Part shown: in pieces, positions 8,759 through 17,773 of the stretch
Numbering within the stretch: position 1 is the stretch's first letter
Layout of the letters: each line of letters opens with the position of its first letter
From: an uncultured Sulfitobacter sp.
GTDB lineage: Bacteria; Pseudomonadota; Alphaproteobacteria; Rhodobacterales; Rhodobacteraceae
Assembly: GCF_947500075.1 (NCBI RefSeq)
Contig: NZ_CANMQS010000001.1
Coordinates: forward strand, 806,001-870,000
Direction: 5' to 3'
Length of the DNA stretch: 64,000 bases
Notes under the pieces: model-generated
What the model saw: the letters and a program-made list of their open reading frames with translations, nothing else
What the model was told of the DNA's origin: nothing
The model's database searches: none
Translations under genes and position numbers: made by a program

Positions 8759-9079
8759 ATGATGATCCGCCACATCGTCCTCACCAAATTCCCGCGCGAC
8801 ACCCCGGAACCCCGCATCGCCGACATCTACGCCGCCCTCGCCAGCCTCACCTCAAAACTCCCCGGCGCCCATGCCTTCACCGCAGGCCCTTCCAAAAGCC
8901 CCGAAAACCTCGAACGCGGCTACTCCCACGGCTTCACCATCGACTTCGACAGCTGGGCAGACCTTGAGACCTACGCCACCCACCCCGACCACAAGGAGCT
9001 TGGCGCACAGCTTGTGGCGCTGGCCGAGGGCGGGACCGACGGGCTGCTTGTATTGGACCTCGAAGTGACCGCAACCTAG
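8759..9079 (+). CDS. Dabb (stress-responsive A/B barrel) domain protein
   Basis: 106 residues making one Dabb domain (MMIRHIVLTKFPRDTPEPRIADIYAALASL, PGAHAFTAGPSKSPENLERGYSHGFTIDF, YATHPDHKELG). The fold is again a dimeric alpha+beta barrel, as in the NIPSNAP and ABM genes a few kilobases upstream. Two adjacent ATG codons (8759 and 8762) can start it; AGGA lies 4 or 7 bases before them, so 8762 has the better spacing. The reading frame is open further upstream but without a ribosome site. Function unknown. Confidence 0.85.
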   Translation: MMIRHIVLTKFPRDTPEPRIADIYAALASLTSKLPGAHAFTAGPSKSPENLERGYSHGFTIDFDSWADLETYATHPDHKELGAQLVALAEGGTDGLLVLDLEVTAT

Positions 9080-9091
9080 GTCGTGTTGACC

Positions 9092-9616
9092 CTAATCCCC
9101 GTCCAGATAGGCCGCGTCCACCCCATACTGCGTGCACAGCCGAAGGTAGAACGGCGGATCGAAGATGTCCTTGCTGTAATTCGCCGTCAGTTCCTCCCCC
9201 GCGCCGATATCGCGGGTCGCGATCATCGCAAACCTGTCTCCCAGCAACGCCCGCGCCACGTCATCAACGCCGGACACGTCCCGATAGTCCTGCAACCCGC
9301 AGTCAAAATGCGTGGCAAGGGTCCCCTGCTGCGCGTGATTGATCAAAACGCCATCATCCAGAATCCGCACAAGGCAGGACGGGAAATCTGCAAACGCAAA
9401 GACATGCGTCAGCTCATAGGCAACCTCATCATGGCCCATCGGCCCAATCGCCGCCAAAAACCCCGTTTCGTCATAAACCCGGTAACATCCTTCGGTGAAC
9501 CGCCACACAATGCTGCCTTCGGCAATCGCCTGCCGCGCAAACACGCCGCGCCCCATGCCCGGCACATCGCGCACGTCAACATCGACACAAAAGCCGCTGT
9601 CTGCTGGCTCATCCAC
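9092..9616 (-). CDS. SET-domain protein
   Basis: About 174 residues covering a SET domain: GMGRGVFARQAIAEGSIVWRF (SET-N), the conserved RI-DDGVLINHAQQGTLATHFDC block equivalent to the NHS motif, and GEELTANYSKD equivalent to the GEELT.DY motif. SET proteins transfer methyl from SAM to lysine side chains; bacterial substrates are largely unknown. The frame is open to 10081 but overlaps the divergent thioesterase. The GTG at 9616 is chosen because AAGGGAGA sits 7 bases before it and the next gene starts just beyond. No export signal. Confidence 0.8.
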   Translation of the reverse strand: MDEPADSGFCVDVDVRDVPGMGRGVFARQAIAEGSIVWRFTEGCYRVYDETGFLAAIGPMGHDEVAYELTHVFAFADFPSCLVRILDDGVLINHAQQGTLATHFDCGLQDYRDVSGVDDVARALLGDRFAMIATRDIGAGEELTANYSKDIFDPPFYLRLCTQYGVDAAYLDGD

Positions 9617-9727
9617 AATGGCGTCTCCCTTCGCAATTGCCCGACATACGCCACACCGTAACACCCCTACCCAATCCCCCCAACACCCGCTAAACGAGGC
9701 GCATCCGTCACCAGATGAGCACCCACC

Positions 9728-10138
9728 ATGCCCAAAACCTTCACCACCAACCGTGAACTCCGCTTCGGCGATTGTGACATCTCCGGCACCGCCTATTTCC
9801 CAGCCTACCTCGACATCCTCAATGGCGTGAACGAGGAATTCTGGACCCACATCGGTTACCCCTGGCATGAGATCATCTGGAAAGACCGCTGGGGCACCCC
9901 CACCGTGCACCTGACCTGCGACTTCTCCATTCCCTCGCTCTTTGGCGAAACCCTGACGTTTGAATTGCAGGTGGTGCGCGTGGGCCGGTCCTCCGTCACG
10001 CTCAAACACCAGATCCTTTGTGGGGAGGAAACCCGCTGGAACTCCATCCAGGTCCTCGCCGCCTCCGATCTGGACAAACACACCTCCGTCCCCTGGCCCG
10101 ATGAGGTCAAAGCCACCCTGGATGAATGGTGCACGTAG
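9728..10138 (+). CDS. Hotdog-fold acyl-CoA thioesterase (4HBT-like)
   Basis: 136 residues with the 4-hydroxybenzoyl-CoA thioesterase signature near the N-terminus: ELRFGDCDISGTAYFPAYLDILNGVNEEFW, where the aspartate in the first strand-loop region is the usual catalytic acid. The rest (VHLTCDFSIPSLFGETLTFELQVVRVGRSSVTLKHQI) follows the hotdog strands. The physiological acyl-CoA is unknown. Its TAG stop codon is part of the GTAG foot of a REP palindrome that begins at 10135. Confidence 0.85.
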   Translation: MPKTFTTNRELRFGDCDISGTAYFPAYLDILNGVNEEFWTHIGYPWHEIIWKDRWGTPTVHLTCDFSIPSLFGETLTFELQVVRVGRSSVTLKHQILCGEETRWNSIQVLAASDLDKHTSVPWPDEVKATLDEWCT

Positions 10139-10156
10139 GGTGGGTGCAACCCACCC
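10135..10156. repeat. REP-like palindrome with GTAG foot
   Basis: GTAG followed by the palindrome GGTGGGT-GCA-ACCCACC. The GTAG tetranucleotide beside an imperfect hairpin is the signature of REP sequences moved by RAYT transposases. The TAG of the foot is the stop codon of the preceding thioesterase gene. The hairpin may also end transcription or protect the mRNA 3' end. The 180 bases after it, up to the photolyase gene, contain several GTTAAC words but no gene. Confidence 0.6.
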
Positions 10157-10338
10157 AACCCGTTAACAAAACCCGAACACCCCACCGCACGCCCCGTTAA
10201 CCACGCCGTCGGTGCCTGAAACGGTGTACAGCTTGTGTACGCCTCGTGTACGGACCGTGCCCCGCCCAAACCCCACAAAACAAGGCCGTTAACCCCGATT
10301 CGCCCAAAACGATCCCTAACGCGCTGTTAACCGTTGCG

Positions 10339-11865
10339 TCAGACCACCTCCCCCGCGTCCAGCTTCGCCAAAAACGCTGCCGCATCCGCCAAGACCGTCT
10401 CCCGCCGCGCCGCATCCATCCGGTCCCAGGTCCGGTACATATTCCCCATCCGCGCGTTGTTCGAAAACCGCTCCCGATGCCGGTCCAGAAAGTGCCAGTA
10501 GAGCAGGTTGAACGGGCAGGCCTCCTCCCCCGTTTTCACGCTCACCTTATAGGCGCAGCCCTTGCAGTAATCTGACATGCGATTGATGTAAGCCCCTGAA
10601 GACACGTAAGGTTTTGACGCGATAATGCCCCCGTCCGCGAACTGCGACATGCCCACGGTATTGGGGCTTTCCACCCACTCAAAGGCATCCGCATAAACCG
10701 CCAGATACCACTCATGCACCTCGCCTGGATCAATCCCCGCCAGCAGCGCGAAATTGCCTGTCACCATCAGCCGCTGGATATGATGGGCATAGGCCTGCGT
10801 CTTCGTCTGCCCCACCGCATGGGCGATGCAGTTCATCCGGGTCTCCGCCCCCCAGTAAAACGCCGGTAACGCCCTGTTATGTTTGAGAACATTCCGCGCC
10901 GGATAGGCCGGCCCTTCCAGGAAATAGATCCCCCTGACATACTCCCGCCAGCCGATGATCTGCCGGATAAACCCCTCCGCCGCGTTGATCGGCACGCAGC
11001 CCTTTTCCCAAGCCTTTTCAACAGCCTGACAGACCTCCAACGGCCCCAGCAACCCGATGTTCAGATAGGGCGAGACCACCGCGTGATACAGAAACGAGTG
11101 CCCCTCCAGCATCGCATCCTGATAGTCCCCGAACCGCGCCAAAGCATGCGCCACAAAGTGCTCCAACGCCTCCAAAGCCTGCGCCCGCGTGGTGGCAAAT
11201 CCAAAGGGCCGCAGGTCCCCGAAATGCCCCTCAAACCGCGCCTCCACCAGCGCCAGAACCTCCGCGACCTCATCGTCCGGCTCGAACCACAAAGGCCCCT
11301 CTACGGTCACGTCATCCGGGGCGGCCTTGCGGTTGTCATGGTCGTAGTTCCACTTGTCCCCGGCGGGTTTATCCCCTTCCATCAACAGCCCCGTCTTGCG
11401 CCGCATATCGCGGTAAAAATACTCCATTCTCAGGGCCTTACGCCCCTCCGCCCAATCCTCGAACTCCTTATGGGAAGCGATAAATCGGTCATCCTGAAGG
11501 ATATGCGTCTTGATCGGCGCATGCTTGATCTTCTCGATCAGCCGCCACTCACCGGGTTCTGTCACCAGCACCTCCGACGCCCCCGTTTCCGCCGCCCGCC
11601 GCAGCAACTCCCCCACGATTGAACCTGCATTCTCCGTGTCGTCCAACTGCGTGTACCGCACGTCCCAACCGGCCTCCCGCAAGGCACCCGCGAACTTGCG
11701 CATCGCGGCAAAGATCAGCGCGATTTTCTTCGGATGGTGGCCCACATATCCGGCCTCTTCATCCACCTCCGCCATGACCACGACATCGGCGTTCTTGTCC
11801 GCTTGGGTCAGCGCCGAAAGCCCCTCCGACAGCTGATCCCCCAACACCAGAACAAGCCGCGTCAC
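10339..11865 (-). CDS. Iron-sulfur (6-4)-type photolyase / FeS-BCP cryptochrome
   Basis: 508 residues. The N-terminal alpha/beta antenna domain begins TRLVLVLGDQLSEG; the C-terminal half is the FAD-binding helical domain. Four cysteines fit the [4Fe-4S] ligands of PhrB/CryB proteins: C346 (MNCIAHAVGQTK), C434, C437 and C450 (CKGC, then twelve residues, then C in EACPFN). The family repairs (6-4) photoproducts with blue light or acts in light signalling. The open frame starts at 11889, but GTG at 11865 is preferred: AAGGAGG lies 7 bases upstream and it overlaps the SDR stop as GTGA, so the two are translationally coupled. Confidence 0.92.
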   Translation of the reverse strand: MTRLVLVLGDQLSEGLSALTQADKNADVVVMAEVDEEAGYVGHHPKKIALIFAAMRKFAGALREAGWDVRYTQLDDTENAGSIVGELLRRAAETGASEVLVTEPGEWRLIEKIKHAPIKTHILQDDRFIASHKEFEDWAEGRKALRMEYFYRDMRRKTGLLMEGDKPAGDKWNYDHDNRKAAPDDVTVEGPLWFEPDDEVAEVLALVEARFEGHFGDLRPFGFATTRAQALEALEHFVAHALARFGDYQDAMLEGHSFLYHAVVSPYLNIGLLGPLEVCQAVEKAWEKGCVPINAAEGFIRQIIGWREYVRGIYFLEGPAYPARNVLKHNRALPAFYWGAETRMNCIAHAVGQTKTQAYAHHIQRLMVTGNFALLAGIDPGEVHEWYLAVYADAFEWVESPNTVGMSQFADGGIIASKPYVSSGAYINRMSDYCKGCAYKVSVKTGEEACPFNLLYWHFLDRHRERFSNNARMGNMYRTWDRMDAARRETVLADAAAFLAKLDAGEVV

Positions 11866-12527
11866 CACGCCACCTCCTTGCCTGCCCAATCGTAGAAACT
11901 GCCAGTATTTTCAGGCACTAACCCATCCATCACCCGCAACAAATTCTCCGCCGCCTCGCCCGCAGACACCGCCGGATGCCGCCCCACATACTTCTGCGTA
12001 AACGGTGTCTGCACAGTCCCCGGATGCAGCGCCACCAGCACGTTGTCCTTATGCGTCCGCGCCAGTTCAATCGCCGCCGTATGCACCACCTGATTGACCG
12101 CCGCCTTGGCGCTGCGGTAGCTGATCCAGCCGCCCATCCGGTTGTCCCCGATCGACCCCACGCGCGCCGACAGAACCGCCATCACCGACCGCCCCTTGCG
12201 CGGCAGCAACCGCTGCGCCTGGGCCAGCACCAGCGCAGGCCCCACCGCATTCAGCGCGAACTGATCCATCATCGCCTGAGCGCGGATTGCCTTGATGGAT
12301 TTCTCCGGCTCAGCCCCGCCAATCTCCAACGCGCCCGTCGCCACAACCACCCGGTCAAAGGGCCACTCCAGCCGTCCCAGATGGTCCGAAACGGAATTTT
12401 CATCCGTAATATCAAACCCATCCACGGAGCGCGACAGCCCCACCACGTCTTCACCACGCGCCCTGCAGGCCGCGGCCAAAGCCGCGCCAATCCCGCCAGA
12501 CGCCCCCAATATCAATGTCTTTGTCAT
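11862..12527 (-). CDS. SDR-family oxidoreductase (C-factor-like)
   Basis: 221 residues with the short-chain dehydrogenase Rossmann motif GASGGIG near the N-terminus (NAD(P)H binding) and the catalytic YRSAK (Y-x3-K) at about residue 150, followed by ALHPGTVQTPF. The subgroup resembles CsgA/C-factor-like SDRs; the substrate is unknown. It is the first gene of a two-gene operon with the photolyase (GTGA overlap), a pairing that suggests a light or oxidative stress role, but that is inference. Confidence 0.87.
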   Translation of the reverse strand: MTKTLILGASGGIGAALAAACRARGEDVVGLSRSVDGFDITDENSVSDHLGRLEWPFDRVVVATGALEIGGAEPEKSIKAIRAQAMMDQFALNAVGPALVLAQAQRLLPRKGRSVMAVLSARVGSIGDNRMGGWISYRSAKAAVNQVVHTAAIELARTHKDNVLVALHPGTVQTPFTQKYVGRHPAVSAGEAAENLLRVMDGLVPENTGSFYDWAGKEVAW

Positions 12528-12608
12528 CCACAGGGACCTAGGTCTGCCTGCGCCAAATCAAGAAACTCCCCTCTTCCCATTTGAAAATCCCCCGGTATAA
12601 AAGGTCGC

Positions 12609-12695
12609 ATGACACACGCAGCCCATACCTCGACCCTGCCACGCCGTCCGGCGTGCGCCCTGCGTGCCACCCTGCTGCTGCTATCCCGCCTCTGA
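12609..12695 (+). CDS. leuA leader peptide (leucine-rich attenuator peptide)
   Basis: A 28-codon frame 76 bases upstream of leuA, absent from usual ORF lists because of its size. It begins MTHAAHTSTLP and ends ATLLLLSRL-stop: seven leucines in 28 residues, four of them in a row three codons before the end, with AAAGG 5-6 bases before the ATG. Leucine runs in a short leader before leuA are the hallmark of ribosome-mediated attenuation: charged tRNA-Leu shortage stalls the ribosome on the run. The stop codon lies inside the left arm of the hairpin at 12689-12725. Confidence 0.75.
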   Translation: MTHAAHTSTLPRRPACALRATLLLLSRL

Positions 12696-12725
12696 GCGTG
12701 CCATCCCGGCGCGCCCGCTCAGAGG
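12640..12725 (+). promoter_or_regulatory. leuA leader hairpins (attenuator region)
   Basis: Two hairpins are visible: CACGCC/GGCGTG at 12640-12655 inside the leader frame, and a perfect 10-bp stem CCTCTGAGCG/CGCTCAGAGG (12689-12698 with 12716-12725) that starts at the leader's last codons. A ribosome at the leader stop would melt the second stem. No run of T follows it, so it is not a classical intrinsic terminator; control could instead work through an antiterminator or access to the leuA ribosome site. The exact mechanism cannot be read from sequence alone. Confidence 0.55.
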
Positions 12726-12771
12726 GAACGCCGCGCGCCACGGATTTACAGCAGACAAGAAAGACACCGAC

Positions 12772-14340
12772 ATGACAAACCCATCTGAACAAGACCGCGT
12801 CTTGATCTTTGACACCACCTTGCGCGACGGCGAACAGTCGCCGGGCGCCACCATGACCCACGCCGAAAAGCTTGAAATTGCAGGGCTTTTGGACGAAATG
12901 GGCGTTGATATTATCGAAGCCGGCTTCCCCATCGCCTCTGAGGGTGACTTCGCCGCCGTGTCCGAGATTGCACGTCAATCAAAGAACGCCGTCATCTGCG
13001 GCCTCGCCCGCGCACAGCTGCCCGACATCGACCGCTGCTGGGAAGCGGTCAAGAACGCCGCCCAACCGCGCATCCACACCTTCATCGGCACATCGCCGCT
13101 GCACCGGGCCATTCCGAACCTCACCAAGGACGAAATGGCAGAGCGGATCCATGACACCGTGACCCACGCCCGGAACCTGTGTGACAATGTGCAATGGTCG
13201 CCCATGGATGCCACGCGCACCGAACTCGACTATCTCTACCGCGTGGTCGAAATCGCCATCAAAGCAGGCGCCACCACCATCAACATCCCTGACACGGTGG
13301 GCTACACCGCCCCCCGCGAAAGCGCTGATTTGATTGCGAAATTGCTCGAAAACGTGCCCGGCGCGGATGAGATAACTTTTGCCACCCACTGCCACAATGA
13401 CCTTGGCATGGCGACGGCAAACAGCCTTGCCGCAGTGGAGGCTGGTGCGCGCCAGATCGAATGCACAATCAACGGCTTGGGTGAACGCGCGGGCAATACC
13501 GCCCTCGAAGAAGTCGTCATGGCCATGAAGGTCCGCAACGACATCATGCCCTACCAGACGCAAATCGACAGCACCAAGATCATGAACATCTCCCGCCGGG
13601 TGTCAGCGGTGTCAGGCTTCCTCGTGCAGCCCAACAAAGCCATCGTCGGCAAGAACGCCTTTGCGCACGAAAGCGGCATCCACCAGGACGGCATGCTCAA
13701 GAACGCGGAGACTTTTGAGATCATGCGCCCCGAAGACGTCGGCCTGACGGAGACGAACATCGTCATGGGCAAACATTCAGGCCGCGCCGCCCTGCGCTCC
13801 AAGCTGGAGGAATTGGGGTTCGAGTTGGGCGACAACCAGCTCAAGGATGTCTTCGTCCGTTTCAAGGAACTCGCTGATCGCAAAAAGGAAATCTACGAAG
13901 ATGACCTGATCGCACTGATGCGCACCACCACCGACCCGGAGGAGGACCGCATCAAGCTGACCTCCATGCACGTGGTCTGCGGCACCGATGGCCCGAACGA
14001 GGCGCGGATGACGTTGGAGGTCGATGGGGAGACCCAGCAAACCGAACAATCCGGCGACGGTCCGGTAGATGCCGCGTTCAAATGCGTGAAGTCCCTCGTG
14101 CCGCACGATGCGCGTCTGCAACTCTATCAGGTGCATGCCGTCACCGAAGGCACCGATGCGCAGGCAACGGTATCTGTGCGCATGGAGGAAGACGGCCGCA
14201 TCGTCACCGGCCAGTCAGCGGATACGGATACGGTGGTGGCCTCCGTTCGCGCCTATATCCACGCGCTCAACCGCCTGCTGGTGCGCCGCGAAAAGGGCGG
14301 CAGCGACAAGCGTGAAGTCAGCTACAAGGACGTGAGCTGA
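12772..14340 (+). CDS. leuA: 2-isopropylmalate synthase
   Basis: 522 residues; condenses acetyl-CoA with 2-ketoisovalerate, the first committed step of leucine synthesis. The catalytic TIM barrel shows the HMGL-like start FDTTLRDGEQSPGATM, metal-binding H.H in THCHNDLGMA, and GLGERAGNTALEEVVMA. The C-terminal LeuA regulatory domain (about 390-510, ending in repeated V.....D.DTV elements) is the leucine-feedback module. The reading frame is open upstream; ATG 12772 is chosen since homology starts at DRVLIFDTTLRDG and the leader peptide occupies the upstream part. Confidence 0.96.
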   Translation: MTNPSEQDRVLIFDTTLRDGEQSPGATMTHAEKLEIAGLLDEMGVDIIEAGFPIASEGDFAAVSEIARQSKNAVICGLARAQLPDIDRCWEAVKNAAQPRIHTFIGTSPLHRAIPNLTKDEMAERIHDTVTHARNLCDNVQWSPMDATRTELDYLYRVVEIAIKAGATTINIPDTVGYTAPRESADLIAKLLENVPGADEITFATHCHNDLGMATANSLAAVEAGARQIECTINGLGERAGNTALEEVVMAMKVRNDIMPYQTQIDSTKIMNISRRVSAVSGFLVQPNKAIVGKNAFAHESGIHQDGMLKNAETFEIMRPEDVGLTETNIVMGKHSGRAALRSKLEELGFELGDNQLKDVFVRFKELADRKKEIYEDDLIALMRTTTDPEEDRIKLTSMHVVCGTDGPNEARMTLEVDGETQQTEQSGDGPVDAAFKCVKSLVPHDARLQLYQVHAVTEGTDAQATVSVRMEEDGRIVTGQSADTDTVVASVRAYIHALNRLLVRREKGGSDKREVSYKDVS

Positions 14341-14343
14341 CCC

Positions 14344-14426
14344 GTAGGGTGCGCATTTACTGCGCACCACTCCGACCGATGCCATTTCGCGAAACATAAC
14401 AAGAAGGTGCGCAGTAAATGCGCACC

Positions 14427-14430
<4 letters not shown>
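14344..14430. repeat. BIME: two inverted REP units with GTAG feet
   Basis: Unit 1 (14344-14368) reads GTAGGGTGCGCATTTACTGC then GCACC; unit 2 (14406-14430) is the same unit on the other strand. Each is a GTAG foot plus the stem GGTGCGCA/TGCGCACC. The pair lies between the convergent leuA and VOC genes and can form one long hairpin, a probable bidirectional terminator. The foot of unit 2 supplies the TAG stop of the VOC gene. The same pair occurs again at 21791-21865. Confidence 0.75.
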
Positions 14431-16228
<1,798 letters not shown>

Positions 16229-16298
16229 ATCCTGCTAAACATAAGCGAAACCCGGCCCTTGCCGCTCAGGCCAATCCGGGCAGGAGCGCAGCCTACCC

Positions 16299-17219
16299 AT
16301 GGCCAGAGACAGATCACTCGCAACAACAGATTACACCGGCCCGCTGCGCCGGTTGTTGCTGGCTGTGCTGGTCATCATCCTTGGGGCAACCTTCCTCCTG
16401 TGGCGCATCGACAGCCCGCGCGTCGAACGTTTCCGCGCGCAGGTCACGGACCGGCTGGTCCCCAACTTTGACTGGGCCATGGCACCTGTCACTGGCACCA
16501 TCAATCTGCTGCGGGACTTTCAAAGTTATCAGAGGCTGTCAGAGCAAAACCAGGAACTGCGCAGCGAACTCAGGCAGATGCAGGCATGGAAAGAAGCCGC
16601 CCTGCAGTTGGAGCAGGAAAACGCCCGGCTCCTGGATCTGAACAAGGTGCGGCTTGATCCGCGCCTGACGTTCATCACCGGCGTTGTGCTGGCCGACAGC
16701 GGATCGCCGTTTCGGCAATCGGTGCTGCTGAACGTCGGCGCACGCGACGGGCTGCTGGATGGCTGGGCCACGATGGACGGCATCGGGCTTGTCGGACGTA
16801 TCTCCGGCCTTGGCGAAAACACCGCCCGCGTGATCCTGCTCACCGATGCCTCCAGCCGCATCCCGGCGACCATCCAGCCCTCCGGCCAGCGCGCGATCGT
16901 GGCAGGCGACAATTCCGCCGCTCCCTTCATCGACTTCATCGAAAGCCCTGATCTGGTGCGCCCCGGCGACCGGGTGATCAGTTCCGGCGACGGCGGTGTG
17001 TTCCCTGCGGGCCTGCTGATCGGCCAGGTCGCGGCGGACCCCGGTGGGCGTTTGCGGGTGCGTTTGGCCGCCGACTATGAGCGCCTCAAATTCCTCCGCG
17101 TGCTGCGCCACTACGGCACCGAAGCGGTCACCGACACCGCACAGGTCATCGCCCCCTCCGGCCCGTTGATCCCGCAGGACGACATCCTGCCTGACACCCC
17201 TGCCGTTGCAAATGAGTGA
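16299..17219 (+). CDS. mreC: Rod-shape-determining protein MreC
   Basis: 306 residues, with one N-terminal membrane segment (LLLAVLVIILGATFLLW), then a coiled coil (about 80-115; SEQNQELRSELRQMQAWKEAALQLEQENARLL in part) and a periplasmic beta domain (TGVVLADSGSPFRQSVLLNVGARDGL, VGRISGLGENTARVILLTD). MreC bridges MreB/MreD to PBP2 in the periplasm. The last codons overlap mreD by 8 bases, consistent with translational coupling. Confidence 0.95.
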   Translation: MARDRSLATTDYTGPLRRLLLAVLVIILGATFLLWRIDSPRVERFRAQVTDRLVPNFDWAMAPVTGTINLLRDFQSYQRLSEQNQELRSELRQMQAWKEAALQLEQENARLLDLNKVRLDPRLTFITGVVLADSGSPFRQSVLLNVGARDGLLDGWATMDGIGLVGRISGLGENTARVILLTDASSRIPATIQPSGQRAIVAGDNSAAPFIDFIESPDLVRPGDRVISSGDGGVFPAGLLIGQVAADPGGRLRVRLAADYERLKFLRVLRHYGTEAVTDTAQVIAPSGPLIPQDDILPDTPAVANE

Positions 17220-17751
17220 TCTGTCCCCCACCCGCCTGTGGATCATGCGCGCCGGTTTCGTGTTGCTGGCGATGGTGATCCTGTTCTTCCAACTGCTGCC
17301 GCTGGAGACAACGCCGCGCTGGTTTGCCGGACCAAACCTGCTGCTTGCCTTTGCCTGCGCTTGGTGCCTGCGCCGCCCGGACTATGTGCCCATGCCGATC
17401 CTTGCGGTCCTGTTCTTTCTGGCAGACCTGCTGCTGCAACGCCCGCCGGGTCTGTGGGCATTGCTGGCCTTGATCGGCTGTGAAAACCTCAAGAACCAGG
17501 GCCGCAGCCTGCGCGATTCCAACTTCCTTGCCGAATGGATCAGCGTGACGCTGATCATCATCGGGATCATGCTGGCCAACCGCATCATTCTGGCCATCGT
17601 ACTGGTTGATTTGCCCGGCTGGGGGCTTAGCCTTTCCGAAGCGGGCATGACCCTGCTAATCTACCCCTTGGTCGTCGCTGTCAGCCATTGGCTGATGGGG
17701 GTCCGCAAAATGGCCCCCGGAGAGATGGACGCATTGGGGCAACGCGCCTGA
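17212..17751 (+). CDS. mreD: Rod-shape-determining protein MreD
   Basis: About 179 residues, nearly all in membrane segments (AGFVLLAMVILFFQLLPL, LLLAFACAWC, ILAVLFFLADLLL, SVTLIIIGIMLANRIILAIVLV, MTLLIYPLVVAVSHWLM). Length and position directly after mreC identify it as MreD, the integral-membrane partner of the elongasome. Start ATG 17212 overlaps the mreC stop; a TTG two codons upstream is less likely. 22 bases separate it from mrdA. Confidence 0.92.
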   Translation: MSDLSPTRLWIMRAGFVLLAMVILFFQLLPLETTPRWFAGPNLLLAFACAWCLRRPDYVPMPILAVLFFLADLLLQRPPGLWALLALIGCENLKNQGRSLRDSNFLAEWISVTLIIIGIMLANRIILAIVLVDLPGWGLSLSEAGMTLLIYPLVVAVSHWLMGVRKMAPGEMDALGQRA

Positions 17752-17773
17752 CGGAGGAGACAAACGCACCGCC

